The notes below the pieces were generated by a model. That model did not search any database. It was given only the letters and a program-made list of their open reading frames with translations, and had not been told where the DNA came from. Below are positions 1-5,908 of a stretch of DNA of 7,901 nucleotides, one piece after another. The stretch comes from Faecousia sp. (GTDB lineage Bacteria; Bacillota; Clostridia; Oscillospirales; Oscillospiraceae). The stretch lies in contig JARHYV010000209.1 of the NCBI GenBank assembly GCA_029258495.1, positions 1 through 7,901 of the forward strand. Direction: 5' to 3'. The position numbers and the translations under genes were made by a program. Within the stretch, counting starts at the first letter, position 1. Every line of letters begins with the position of its first letter.

Positions 1-105
1 GATTCCGTTATCGAGCGTGTTCAGGGCATCACCTGCGGAATGAAACCTACATCATGTCCTGATCAGCTGGCCAAAGCCCTGTTGGAGGCAAAAAACGCAC
101 AGTAA
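1..105 (+). CDS. 3' end of a second TSCPD-domain gene copy (partial at left edge)
   Basis: Reading from base 1, 34 codons and a TAA stop (103-105) encode the last 34 residues of a TSCPD-domain protein, including the CGMKPTSCPD motif. The peptide and the DNA are identical to the 3' end of the complete minus-strand gene at 148-396, including every synonymous position. The start and the first 48 or so codons would lie left of the window. It converges on its twin across a shared terminator. If the palindrome is real, this is a very young convergent duplicate. If it comes from a fold-back in the assembly, this gene does not exist. I cannot tell which from the sequence alone, so confidence in it as a real second gene is limited. 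Confidence 0.5.
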   Translation, partial: DSVIERVQGITCGMKPTSCPDQLAKALLEAKNAQ

Positions 106-108
106 TAC

Positions 109-146
109 AAAAAATACCACCATCTGATGATGGTGGTATTTTTTTT
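109..146. terminator. Bidirectional intrinsic terminator
   Basis: An 11-bp stem (ATACCACCATC / GATGGTGGTAT) closes on a TGAT tetraloop. It is flanked by six A on the left and eight T on the right, so it can end transcription from either strand. It begins a few bases past the stop codons of the two convergent TSCPD reading frames (103-105 plus strand, 148-150 minus strand). For the complete minus-strand gene the transcript would end in the hairpin followed by six U. The hairpin is also the centre of the larger inverted repeat. Confidence 0.9.
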
Positions 147-147
147 A

Positions 148-396
148 TTACTGTGCGTTTTTTGCCTCCAACAGGGCTTTGGCCAGCTGATCAGGACATG
201 ATGTAGGTTTCATTCCGCAGGTGATGCCCTGAACACGCTCGATAACGGAATCGACATCCATACCCTCTACCAGAGAGCCGATCCCCTTGAGGTTGCCGTT
301 ACAGCCACCAATGAATTGTACATTTTTAACTTTGCCGTCCTCCAAATCAAACAGGATTCTGGATGCGCAGGTGCCTTTTGTCTTGTACTCGTACAT
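148..396 (-). CDS. TSCPD-domain small protein (TIGR03905-like, four conserved Cys)
   Basis: This 82-residue protein has the TSCPD motif at residues 65-69 and four cysteines at 10, 32, 60 and 67, the pattern of the TIGR03905 family of uncharacterised proteins found mainly in Clostridia. The cysteines sit in GTCAS, GGCNGN, ITCGM and TSCPD, which suggests metal or thiol chemistry. The TSCPD fold is shared with the C-terminal part of B12-dependent ribonucleotide reductases, where such cysteines are linked to reduction or metal binding, but no function is established for the stand-alone family. The start ATG (394-396) has AAGGAG (407-412) 10 nt upstream. The length is typical, and there is no signal peptide or membrane segment. 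The gene has its own promoter and terminator, so it is probably monocistronic, and it is divergent from tepA. Confidence 0.9.
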   Translation of the reverse strand: MYEYKTKGTCASRILFDLEDGKVKNVQFIGGCNGNLKGIGSLVEGMDVDSVIERVQGITCGMKPTSCPDQLAKALLEAKNAQ

Positions 397-543
397 ATTG
401 CATGATCTCCTTATCTATGTATGGCGTATTGTTTCTCACAAAATCGACGAAGATGCATATCCGCAGAATTACCTTGGATAAAACCGTTATGAAAGCTGTG
501 AAATCATTTTCTTCGGCGCACCATGGTGAAAAACACTGCATTT

Positions 544-568
544 AGCGCAATATGGGTACCATATCGCT
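544..568 (-). promoter_or_regulatory. Hairpin or operator-like inverted repeat at the start of the TSCPD leader
   Basis: ATATGG (550-555) and CCATAT (559-564) are perfect inverted repeats around a 3-nt centre. They extend outward into AGCG (544-547) and CGCT (565-568), with two unpaired bases (CA, 548-549) on one side. The repeat begins right at the predicted start of the minus-strand transcript (about 569). It could therefore be a repressor site overlapping the start, or a hairpin capping the 5' end of the RNA. About 150 nt of leader without a convincing gene follows before the TSCPD start codon. No known riboswitch class was recognised in it. Confidence 0.4.
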
Positions 569-575
569 GAATTTC

Positions 576-604
576 ATTATACGATATAAGCTTTTTATTT
601 GCAA
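576..604 (-). promoter_or_regulatory. Sigma-A promoter for the TSCPD gene
   Basis: On the minus strand there is a -35 TTGCAA (604 to 599), a 17-bp spacer and a perfect -10 TATAAT (581 to 576). Transcription would begin near base 569, giving a leader of about 170 nt. The -35 hexamer is itself palindromic. It lies in the 263-bp region between the divergent TSCPD and tepA genes, and it is the only strong promoter I see in that gap. Confidence 0.75.
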
Positions 605-644
605 TGGGAATTTTTTTGCCTGAGCAGGTTATGATATATGCATT

Positions 645-653
645 AAAGGAGGG
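645..653 (+). promoter_or_regulatory. Ribosome binding site of tepA
   Basis: A strong Shine-Dalgarno sequence, AAAGGAGGG, ends 6 nt before the ATG at 660. It fixes the tepA start. Confidence 0.85.
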
Positions 654-659
654 ATCCCC

Positions 660-1340
660 ATGAAGGATAAAGAAAATAAACAGTTGGATAATATTACCGA
701 AATAGGAAGTGATCTTACCTCATCCAAACTAGGCAATATTTACACGCTTACGATCATTGGACAGATCGAAGGACATCAGGTTCTGCCGGAGACAGTGAAA
801 ACGACAAAATACGAGCATATTTTACCGTTGCTTGCAATGATCGAGGAGAGCGAAGAGATTGATGGTCTTTTGCTGCTGCTTAACACAGTCGGCGGTGATA
901 TTGAGGCTGGACTTGCAATCGCGGAAATGATCTCGGGAATGAAAAAACCAACGGTTTCATTGGTTTTGGGAGGGGGACACTCGATTGGTATCCCGTTAGC
1001 GGTATGCACAAAACATTCCTATATCACTCCCACGGCATCTATGACAGTTCACCCAGTCCGCATGACCGGTCTTGTAGTAGGTGCGCCTCAGACTTATCGT
1101 TATTTTCAGCGCATTCAGGAACAGATCGCTGATTTTGTTACAAATAATTCTCGAATAACTCGAAAAATGTTTGAACATTATATGATGGCAACAGGGGAGA
1201 TGGCAACCGATGTCGGAACCATTCTGTACGGCAAGGAAGCGGTTTCTTCAGGCTTGATCGATGAATTAGGCGGCTTGAGTGATGCGCTTGCGTACCTGCA
1301 CCATATGATCGAGCAGGAAAAAGGAAAACAGGGAAGGTAA
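660..1340 (+). CDS. tepA: ClpP-like serine protease, translocation-enhancing protein TepA family
   Basis: This 226-residue protein has the crotonase/ClpP fold of the TepA (YmfB) family. Visible landmarks are NTVGGD (75-80, the substrate-binding strand, like NSPGG in ClpP), the nucleophile motif GGGHSIG with Ser108, and the motif TVHP with His131. An acidic third member is probably Asp184, though its alignment is less certain. EAVSSGLIDELGG (193-205) matches the ClpP 'EAxxxGLID' end. There is no signal peptide or membrane segment, so it is cytoplasmic. TepA in Bacillus subtilis was reported to aid export of secreted preproteins and lies close to spoIIIE, as here. The start is set by AAAGGAGGG 6 nt upstream. 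I see no convincing sigma-A promoter immediately before it. A hairpin and a new promoter separate it from the next gene. Confidence 0.9.
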   Translation: MKDKENKQLDNITEIGSDLTSSKLGNIYTLTIIGQIEGHQVLPETVKTTKYEHILPLLAMIEESEEIDGLLLLLNTVGGDIEAGLAIAEMISGMKKPTVSLVLGGGHSIGIPLAVCTKHSYITPTASMTVHPVRMTGLVVGAPQTYRYFQRIQEQIADFVTNNSRITRKMFEHYMMATGEMATDVGTILYGKEAVSSGLIDELGGLSDALAYLHHMIEQEKGKQGR

Positions 1341-1349
1341 GGATTCTCT

Positions 1350-1384
1350 GTAAATGAAGGAACGATCAGACTCCTTCATTTTAC
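1350..1384 (+). terminator. Weak terminator-like hairpin after tepA
   Basis: AAATGAAGGA (1352-1361) pairs perfectly with TCCTTCATTT (1372-1381) around a 10-nt loop. The stem can be lengthened to TGTAAA/TTTACA if one T is bulged. The stem is AT-rich and only four T follow before ACAT, so termination is probably partial. Some read-through from tepA into the downstream genes is likely. Confidence 0.5.
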
Positions 1385-1413
1385 ATAACTTTAGATCGTA
1401 TAGCGATTGAAAC

Positions 1414-1442
1414 TGGACAAGCCTTGACATGTATGATAAAAT
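1414..1442 (+). promoter_or_regulatory. Extended -10 promoter for the uppP-like gene and ftsK
   Basis: There is a -35 TGGACA (1414-1419), a 17-bp spacer ending in TGA, and a -10 TAAAAT (1437-1442). The TGn directly before the -10 makes it an extended -10 promoter. The start would be near 1449, leaving a leader of about 27 nt with the GGGGAGG ribosome binding site. A consensus TTGACA at 1424-1429 has no -10 at a usable distance. Confidence 0.55.
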
Positions 1443-1461
1443 ATACAAATGAATACATCAT

Positions 1462-1468
1462 GGGGAGG
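1462..1468 (+). promoter_or_regulatory. Ribosome binding site that decides the uppP-like start
   Basis: GGGGAGG lies inside the longest possible reading frame, so the upstream ATG at 1449 cannot use it. Spacing is 1 nt to the ATG at 1470, 7 nt to the ATG at 1476 and 13 nt to the ATG at 1482, which favours 1476. Confidence 0.75.
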
Positions 1469-1475
1469 TATGCGT

Positions 1476-2309
1476 ATGGGTATGAATTTATTGCAAAACC
1501 TCATTATGGGATTGGTATCGGGTTTGACCGAATTGCTCCCTATCTCTGCAGAAGCGCATCGAGCTGTACTGCGGCTTTTCTTTGGCATCGAGTCAGAAGG
1601 TGCTGTTTTTTTAATTCTTGTACATATTGCGTGTCTGTCGGCATTGATCTATGGATGTAAAGATGAAATCCATAGGATCCGCAGGACTCGGCATCAGATG
1701 AAGATCCCGGCACGAAGAAGAAAAACACAGCCGGATACGCAGACGGTATATACAATACAGCTGCTCAGGACAGCAACGATCATGATGATCGTACTGAAAC
1801 TTTTTACACTGAAAACATCTGTGATCCAGACAAGGATGAATTTTTTGGCGCTTTCCCTGCTCCTGAATGGTTTCCTGCTGATCCTTCCGGCAATTACTCG
1901 AAACGGAAATAAGGATTCCAGAAATATGCCGCGGCTTGACGGCTTTTTGATGGGATTCGGAGCAGGATTGTCTGTCTTGCCCGGAGTTTCCCCGATTGGA
2001 GCGTGCCTGTCAATCGGTATTTCAAGAGGTGTTGACCGCAAATTTGCTCTCAACTTTTCGTATTTGATGTTGATCAGAGTGTTATTGGTCGATATTATTT
2101 TTGATGTCGTAATGCTTGCTGCCTCAGGCGTCGGTTTCAGTGCACTGGGACTGCTTTTTGCTGCACTGGGGGCTATTTTAGCGGGGCTTGCATGCATTCT
2201 TGCTATGAAGATCCTGAATTTCACAGTCTCATCAGAGAGCTTTTCAGGATTTGCATATTATAGCTGGGGCTTTGCATTGCTATGCTTTATTTTATTTTTG
2301 ACTGTTTAA
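1476..2309 (+). CDS. uppP-like: UppP/BacA-family undecaprenyl-diphosphatase-like membrane protein, degenerate active site
   Basis: This 277-residue polytopic protein has about seven or eight hydrophobic segments and the length of UppP (undecaprenyl pyrophosphate phosphatase, which recycles the cell-wall lipid carrier). Family signatures are GLTELLPIS followed by His28, the LVHIACLSALIYG segment like the UppP 'HLGTLLAV' helix, and PGVSPIG at 169-175. Both signature motifs are altered. The first acidic residue of the (E/Q)xxxE motif is Ser15, with Glu19 retained, and the PGxSRSG motif has Pro-Ile where Arg-Ser is expected, removing the Arg known to be essential in E. coli UppP. It may be inactive, have a different activity, or act as a lipid-carrier-binding paralogue. 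The cytoplasmic loop around 62-95 is very basic. Its stop codon overlaps the ribosome binding site of ftsK, so the two are co-transcribed. The start at 1476 was chosen from the ribosome binding site. Confidence 0.8.
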   Translation: MGMNLLQNLIMGLVSGLTELLPISAEAHRAVLRLFFGIESEGAVFLILVHIACLSALIYGCKDEIHRIRRTRHQMKIPARRRKTQPDTQTVYTIQLLRTATIMMIVLKLFTLKTSVIQTRMNFLALSLLLNGFLLILPAITRNGNKDSRNMPRLDGFLMGFGAGLSVLPGVSPIGACLSIGISRGVDRKFALNFSYLMLIRVLLVDIIFDVVMLAASGVGFSALGLLFAALGAILAGLACILAMKILNFTVSSESFSGFAYYSWGFALLCFILFLTV

Positions 2310-2315
2310 GGAGGG
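2308..2315 (+). promoter_or_regulatory. Ribosome binding site that decides the ftsK start
   Basis: AAGGAGGG shares its first two bases with the TAA stop of the preceding gene. It lies 6 nt from the GTG at 2322 but only 3 nt from the in-frame TTG at 2319, so GTG is the better start. The overlap implies translational coupling. Confidence 0.75.
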
Positions 2316-2321
2316 ATTTTG

Positions 2322-4982
2322 GTGGCTCAGAAAAAACCGACACAGGCTCAAAGAAACACTGCGTCAAGGAGCACTCCGAAAAACAAAAGGTCTAATTCCA
2401 AAACTGCAAAAAAAGCACTGATCGAGGAGCAAAAACCTGCTGCTTTGCCCGGGCGTGTGATCGCAGCTGTTGTTTGTCTGCTGCTATTTGTGCTTTTTTT
2501 GGTGATTGCAATGAATCAAGATGGTTTTTTGCTCTCTTTTATTAAGAATATCACTCAGGGATTGTTTGGTGTTGTGGCATTTTATGTCGCGATCCCATCT
2601 CTTTTGTATCTGTTTGTGATCCTTGCCTTCAGCGGTAAACAGCCAACATTACTTCGCAGCTGCTGCACTATTGGATTTGTTTACCTCTGTGGATGTATCT
2701 CTCATTTGTCTGCAAATCAAATCGGATTGGGAAGCGGGTTCACTTACATCCGCAATCTGTATACCGGTGGGATTATGGGGACGACAGGGGGAGTTCTATG
2801 CGGAGTCCTTACTGAATTGCTCCTTGCCGCATTTGGCAGGGTTTTCAGCTTTATTGTACTGATCCTCTGCGCACTTTTGTGCTTGCTGGCTGCATGCAAG
2901 ATCACGATTCCCAGTCTGATCCGCGCTATCGAGAATCGTCCTCGATTTGATGATGAGGAAGAGGACGAACAGTATGAAACACCTGAACCGGCGGCGATCG
3001 TGGTAAATCATATAGCCAATAAGCACATTGCCTATATGGAAAATAAGCGCAGACTGGAAGAGGAGCGTGCAATGATCGAGGCAGCTGCAGCAGAAGAAAA
3101 CGCGCGTGCAGAGGCACTTCATAAGGAAAATCGCGCCAAAAGAAGTAAAAAGCTCATTATGGAGATCGAGGATGACATCAATACAGATGTTTCTGAGCAT
3201 TCTCCCATTAACCCTGTTGAGTCTGCTCCTGCCGTACCTGAACAGGAAATCTCGGTATCTGTGGTACCCGAACCGAGCGCACCTCCGATCATAGAGTTTA
3301 TTCCGGAACCTATTCCCAAACAGATGCCGGAATTGATCCACCCTGCTCCGGAAAATAAAAAGGTTACTGCAAAGGAAGCTGCCCAATCGGCGGTAGAAGT
3401 CGCTCAGGAAATCGCCGTAGCCAGTGAACAGGAAAAACCTGTTTATTGTTTCCCGCCGATTGATCTGCTGCGCAGTCCCAGTGGAGGGGCAGCGGATGGT
3501 ACAGCGGAAATGAGGGAAAACACAAAACGGTTGAATGAAACATTGGCATCCTTCAAAATCGAGGCACATATCAGCAATGTAACACGCGGCCCCAGTGTGA
3601 CACGATACGAGGTCGAACTTGAAAAAGGTGTTCGTCTGAATAAGCTTACAACCATGGCAGATGATATTGCGTTGAGTCTGGGAGCCTCCGGTGTCCGCAT
3701 TGCACCGGTTCCCGGGAAAATCTCTGTGGTAGGTATCGAGGTTCCGAATGTAGCGGTTACGACGGTTTCTCTTCGTGAGGTCATCAATTCCGGCGAATTC
3801 TCCAGAGCAAAGAGCAAGTCCAGCTTTGCTGTGGGTAAGGATATCGGAGGCAGCTGCATCATCGGCAACATCGCAAAGCTGCCTCACATGCTGATTGCCG
3901 GTACCACAGGTTCCGGTAAGTCCGTATGCATGAATTCTATCATTATTTCTTTGCTGTATAAGGCAAGTCCTGAGGATGTCAAGCTGATCATGGTTGATCC
4001 GAAAATGGTTGAGCTTGGCATTTATAACGGGATCCCTCATCTGCTGATCCCTGTTGTGACGGATCCCAAGAAGGCTGCAGGCAGTTTGCAGTGGGCAGTT
4101 ACGGAGATGATGCGCCGCTATCGCTCTATGTCCGATGCAGGTGTTCGGGATTTGGATTCCTACAATTCCATGATTGACGGAGGCGAACTGGAGGGCGATC
4201 ATCTGCCTCAGGTCGTCGTGATCATCGACGAGTTGGCGGATCTGATGCTTGTTGCAGCAAAAGAGGTCGAGGAATCCATCTGCCGCATTGCCCAGATGGG
4301 TCGTGCAGCAGGTATCCACCTGATCATTGCTACGCAGCGTCCGTCTGCAGATGTTATCACTGGTCTGATGAAGGCGAATATTCCCTCCAGAATTGCATTT
4401 GCTGTCGCATCTGCCATGGAATCCCGCATCATTTTGGATACTGTCGGTGCTGAAAAACTAGTTGGAAAAGGCGATATGCTCTTTGCACCGATCGGCAGCG
4501 GAAAACCTGTCCGTGTTCAGGGCTGCTTTGTCAGTGATGCAGAAGTCGAGGCAGTTGCGACCTATGTTAAGGATCACTTTACGACCACCTATGATCAGCA
4601 GGTCATGGAGGAGATCGAAAAGAAAGCTGCCCAGACCGGCAGTAAATCCGTACCGGCGACTGCATCCGACCCAGATCCCAGTGTTGCGGAGATGGAAGGG
4701 GATGAGATGCTGCCGGCTGCTGTTGAAGTGATCTTGGAAACAAAACAGGCATCCGTTTCCATGCTACAGCGGCGATTGAAACTCGGCTATGCTCGCGCAG
4801 CGCGTATCGTAGACGAGATGGAGGAGCGTGGAATTGTCGGCCCATTTGTGGGCAGTAAGCCTCGCCAGATCCTGATCACAAAAGAACAGTGGGAACAAAT
4901 GAAATCCGGGCAGCCTCTGGATGAGGACGAAGAAGAGGAGCAATCTCTCTTTGATGAACCAATTCCGGATGAAATCCCATAG
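2322..4982 (+). CDS. spoIIIE: DNA translocase FtsK/SpoIIIE
   Basis: This 886-residue membrane-anchored, ATP-driven DNA pump moves chromosomal DNA through a closing septum. In spore formers it carries the forespore chromosome across the polar septum. Layout: a basic N-terminus (1-45); about four membrane segments between 46 and 195; a long linker (about 205-375) that is acidic, then Glu/Ala-rich and likely helical, then Pro/Val/Glu-rich; and the RecA-like motor. The motor has Walker A GTTGSGKS (527-534) and Walker B VVVIIDELAD (631-640). The winged-helix gamma domain for sequence reading is near 794-855, with 'RRLKLGYARAARIVDEME'. A strongly acidic tail (about 867-886) follows the gamma domain. 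Proximity to tepA and spoIIIA suggests SpoIIIE rather than another FtsK paralogue, but sequence alone cannot settle this. A strong terminator follows the gene. Confidence 0.96.
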   Translation: MAQKKPTQAQRNTASRSTPKNKRSNSKTAKKALIEEQKPAALPGRVIAAVVCLLLFVLFLVIAMNQDGFLLSFIKNITQGLFGVVAFYVAIPSLLYLFVILAFSGKQPTLLRSCCTIGFVYLCGCISHLSANQIGLGSGFTYIRNLYTGGIMGTTGGVLCGVLTELLLAAFGRVFSFIVLILCALLCLLAACKITIPSLIRAIENRPRFDDEEEDEQYETPEPAAIVVNHIANKHIAYMENKRRLEEERAMIEAAAAEENARAEALHKENRAKRSKKLIMEIEDDINTDVSEHSPINPVESAPAVPEQEISVSVVPEPSAPPIIEFIPEPIPKQMPELIHPAPENKKVTAKEAAQSAVEVAQEIAVASEQEKPVYCFPPIDLLRSPSGGAADGTAEMRENTKRLNETLASFKIEAHISNVTRGPSVTRYEVELEKGVRLNKLTTMADDIALSLGASGVRIAPVPGKISVVGIEVPNVAVTTVSLREVINSGEFSRAKSKSSFAVGKDIGGSCIIGNIAKLPHMLIAGTTGSGKSVCMNSIIISLLYKASPEDVKLIMVDPKMVELGIYNGIPHLLIPVVTDPKKAAGSLQWAVTEMMRRYRSMSDAGVRDLDSYNSMIDGGELEGDHLPQVVVIIDELADLMLVAAKEVEESICRIAQMGRAAGIHLIIATQRPSADVITGLMKANIPSRIAFAVASAMESRIILDTVGAEKLVGKGDMLFAPIGSGKPVRVQGCFVSDAEVEAVATYVKDHFTTTYDQQVMEEIEKKAAQTGSKSVPATASDPDPSVAEMEGDEMLPAAVEVILETKQASVSMLQRRLKLGYARAARIVDEMEERGIVGPFVGSKPRQILITKEQWEQMKSGQPLDEDEEEEQSLFDEPIPDEIP

Positions 4983-4992
4983 GATCCGTTTG

Positions 4993-5024
4993 ACGGCCAT
5001 CGGCTTTGCCGATGGCTGTTTTTT
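4993..5024 (+). terminator. Intrinsic terminator after ftsK/spoIIIE
   Basis: GCCATCGGC (4996-5004) pairs with GCCGATGGC (5008-5016) around a TTT loop. The stem can be extended by ACG/TGT with one G-T pair, and six T (5019-5024) follow. It starts 10 nt past the ftsK stop and separates ftsK from the spoIIIA operon. Confidence 0.93.
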
Positions 5025-5029
5025 ATGTT

Positions 5030-5058
5030 GGCATATTCTCTTAGACCTGGCATAGGCT
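5030..5058 (+). promoter_or_regulatory. Candidate sigma-E promoter of the spoIIIA operon
   Basis: GGCATATT (5030-5037), a 13-bp gap and CATAGGCT (5051-5058) resemble the sigma-E consensus, whose -35 ends in ATATT and whose -10 is like CATACAAT. The -35 fits well, while the -10 keeps CATA and the last T only. The spoIIIA operon of Bacillus subtilis is controlled by sigma-E in the mother cell, and this match lies directly between the ftsK terminator and spoIIIAA. A weakness is that the predicted start (about 5064-5066) would fall on the ribosome binding site AGGAG (5064-5068). The true start may be shifted, or the match may be chance. Confidence 0.45.
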
Positions 5059-5077
5059 ATGTCAGGAGTTGATGCAA

Positions 5078-5908
5078 ATGAAAATCGTACATGCCCAATT
5101 ACAATCTATCCTACCGACCCAACTGCGTCCGATGCTGCCATTATCAAATATAGAATCTCTGAATGAGATCCGAATGCGACTGTCGTATCCGGCACAACTG
5201 GTCTATCTGGATCATACAACAGAAATTGGAAAGACGATCATGCAAGAGGATCTGAGTTTCTGTGTTAACACGGCTTGCCGCTATTCTCCTTGGAATGCAG
5301 CATCAATGAAACAGGGATATCTTACAGCATCCGGCGGACACCGGATCGGGATCTGCGGCGAAAGCACGGGTGATGGGATCCGGTCACTGACATCGGTCTG
5401 TATCCGTGTCGCCAAGGATCTTCAGGGGATCGCTGCTCAAATTCCGATCCGTGACTCTATATTGATCATAGGCCCGCCTGGCAGCGGCAAGACAACGCTG
5501 CTCAGGGATTATATCCGTAAGATCTCAAACTGCATCCAGGGGGCGGTCTGTGTTGTGGATGAACGAGCTGAGATCTTTCCATTTTCGGGCAGCAGCCCCT
5601 GCTTTGACCCTGGAAAGCACACGGATATCCTCAGCGGATTTTCAAAAGGACAGGGGATCGGCATAGGCATACGATCTATGGGACCTGCATGGATTGCACT
5701 GGACGAAATCACAGATGCAAGAGATTGTGATGCAATGCTCCAAGCCCTGTGGTGCGGTGTCAGAATAATTGCAACAGCCCATGCCTCCGGTGTCAGTGAT
5801 CTCCTATCGCGTCCGATATACCGCCCGATCTTGAATTCTAAGGTCTTTAGTACGGTTGTTGTGATGCATCCGGACAAGTCGTATCACATGGAAAGGATCT
5901 CGACATGA
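5078..5908 (+). CDS. spoIIIAA: Stage III sporulation protein AA (ATPase)
   Basis: This is the mother-cell ATPase of the SpoIIIA-SpoIIQ channel, related to type II/IV secretion ATPases. It has 276 residues from the ATG at 5078, somewhat shorter than many homologues. Visible motifs are GGHRIGICGE near 86-95 (a SpoIIIAA signature), Walker A GPPGSGKT (132-139), VCVVDERAEI near 157-166, and the Walker B/DEI region IALDEI (206-211), followed by ATAHASG. In most homologues DEI is followed by a Gly-rich or acidic stretch. Here it reads TDARD, a mild variation. There is no membrane segment. AGGAG (5064-5068) is 9 nt from the ATG at 5078, 3 nt from the ATG at 5072 and adjacent to the TTG at 5069, so 5078 is preferred. 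Its stop overlaps the next start as ATGA. Confidence 0.95.
   Translation: MKIVHAQLQSILPTQLRPMLPLSNIESLNEIRMRLSYPAQLVYLDHTTEIGKTIMQEDLSFCVNTACRYSPWNAASMKQGYLTASGGHRIGICGESTGDGIRSLTSVCIRVAKDLQGIAAQIPIRDSILIIGPPGSGKTTLLRDYIRKISNCIQGAVCVVDERAEIFPFSGSSPCFDPGKHTDILSGFSKGQGIGIGIRSMGPAWIALDEITDARDCDAMLQALWCGVRIIATAHASGVSDLLSRPIYRPILNSKVFSTVVVMHPDKSYHMERIST

Larger units (their letters stand above)
1..252. repeat. Near-perfect inverted repeat (124-bp arms, 4-bp centre)
   Basis: Bases 1-124 are the reverse complement of 129-252, with one mismatch (C108 opposite T145) and a TGAT centre at 125-128. That is 123 of 124 paired positions. Identity continues to the first base of the window, so the arms may be longer on the left. 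The right arm is most of the TSCPD gene plus its terminator, and the left arm duplicates it. The turning point is the terminator hairpin, where a polymerase template switch or a short-read graph fold-back would be expected to occur. Perfect palindromes of this size with almost no spacer are usually unstable in bacteria, which favours an artefact or a very recent event. Confidence 0.93.

Noticed and set aside
504..524. Six-codon minus-strand mini-frame (MVRRRK) as a possible leader peptide
   Set aside because: The Arg-rich run is striking, but there is no ribosome binding site and no nearby attenuator hairpin that it could control.
347..541. 64-codon minus-strand frame in the TSCPD leader
   Set aside because: It overlaps the start of the TSCPD gene out of frame, shows no family resemblance and has no Shine-Dalgarno. 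The leader is better read as untranslated.
606..640. Possible sigma-A promoter for tepA using TATGAT at 630-635
   Set aside because: No acceptable -35 lies 16-18 bp upstream, and the predicted start would crowd the ribosome binding site. It was not strong enough to list as a feature.
1424..1429. Consensus TTGACA as the -35 of the uppP-like promoter
   Set aside because: At 16-18 bp downstream there is only AAATGA-like sequence and no -10. The overlapping TGGACA / TGA-TAAAAT combination fits better.
1449..1475. Nine-codon upstream extension of the uppP-like protein
   Set aside because: The ribosome binding site GGGGAGG lies inside the extension, which lacks family similarity, so the ATG at 1476 is preferred.
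1694..2224. 176-codon minus-strand frame inside the uppP-like gene
   Set aside because: It is antisense to a recognisable membrane protein, and its own translation has no family resemblance.
2796..4319. 507-codon open frame on the minus strand inside ftsK
   Set aside because: It lies wholly antisense to a certain gene, has a low-complexity His/Cys/Arg-rich translation with no recognisable domain, and has no ribosome binding site that I could see. It is a by-product of ftsK codon usage.
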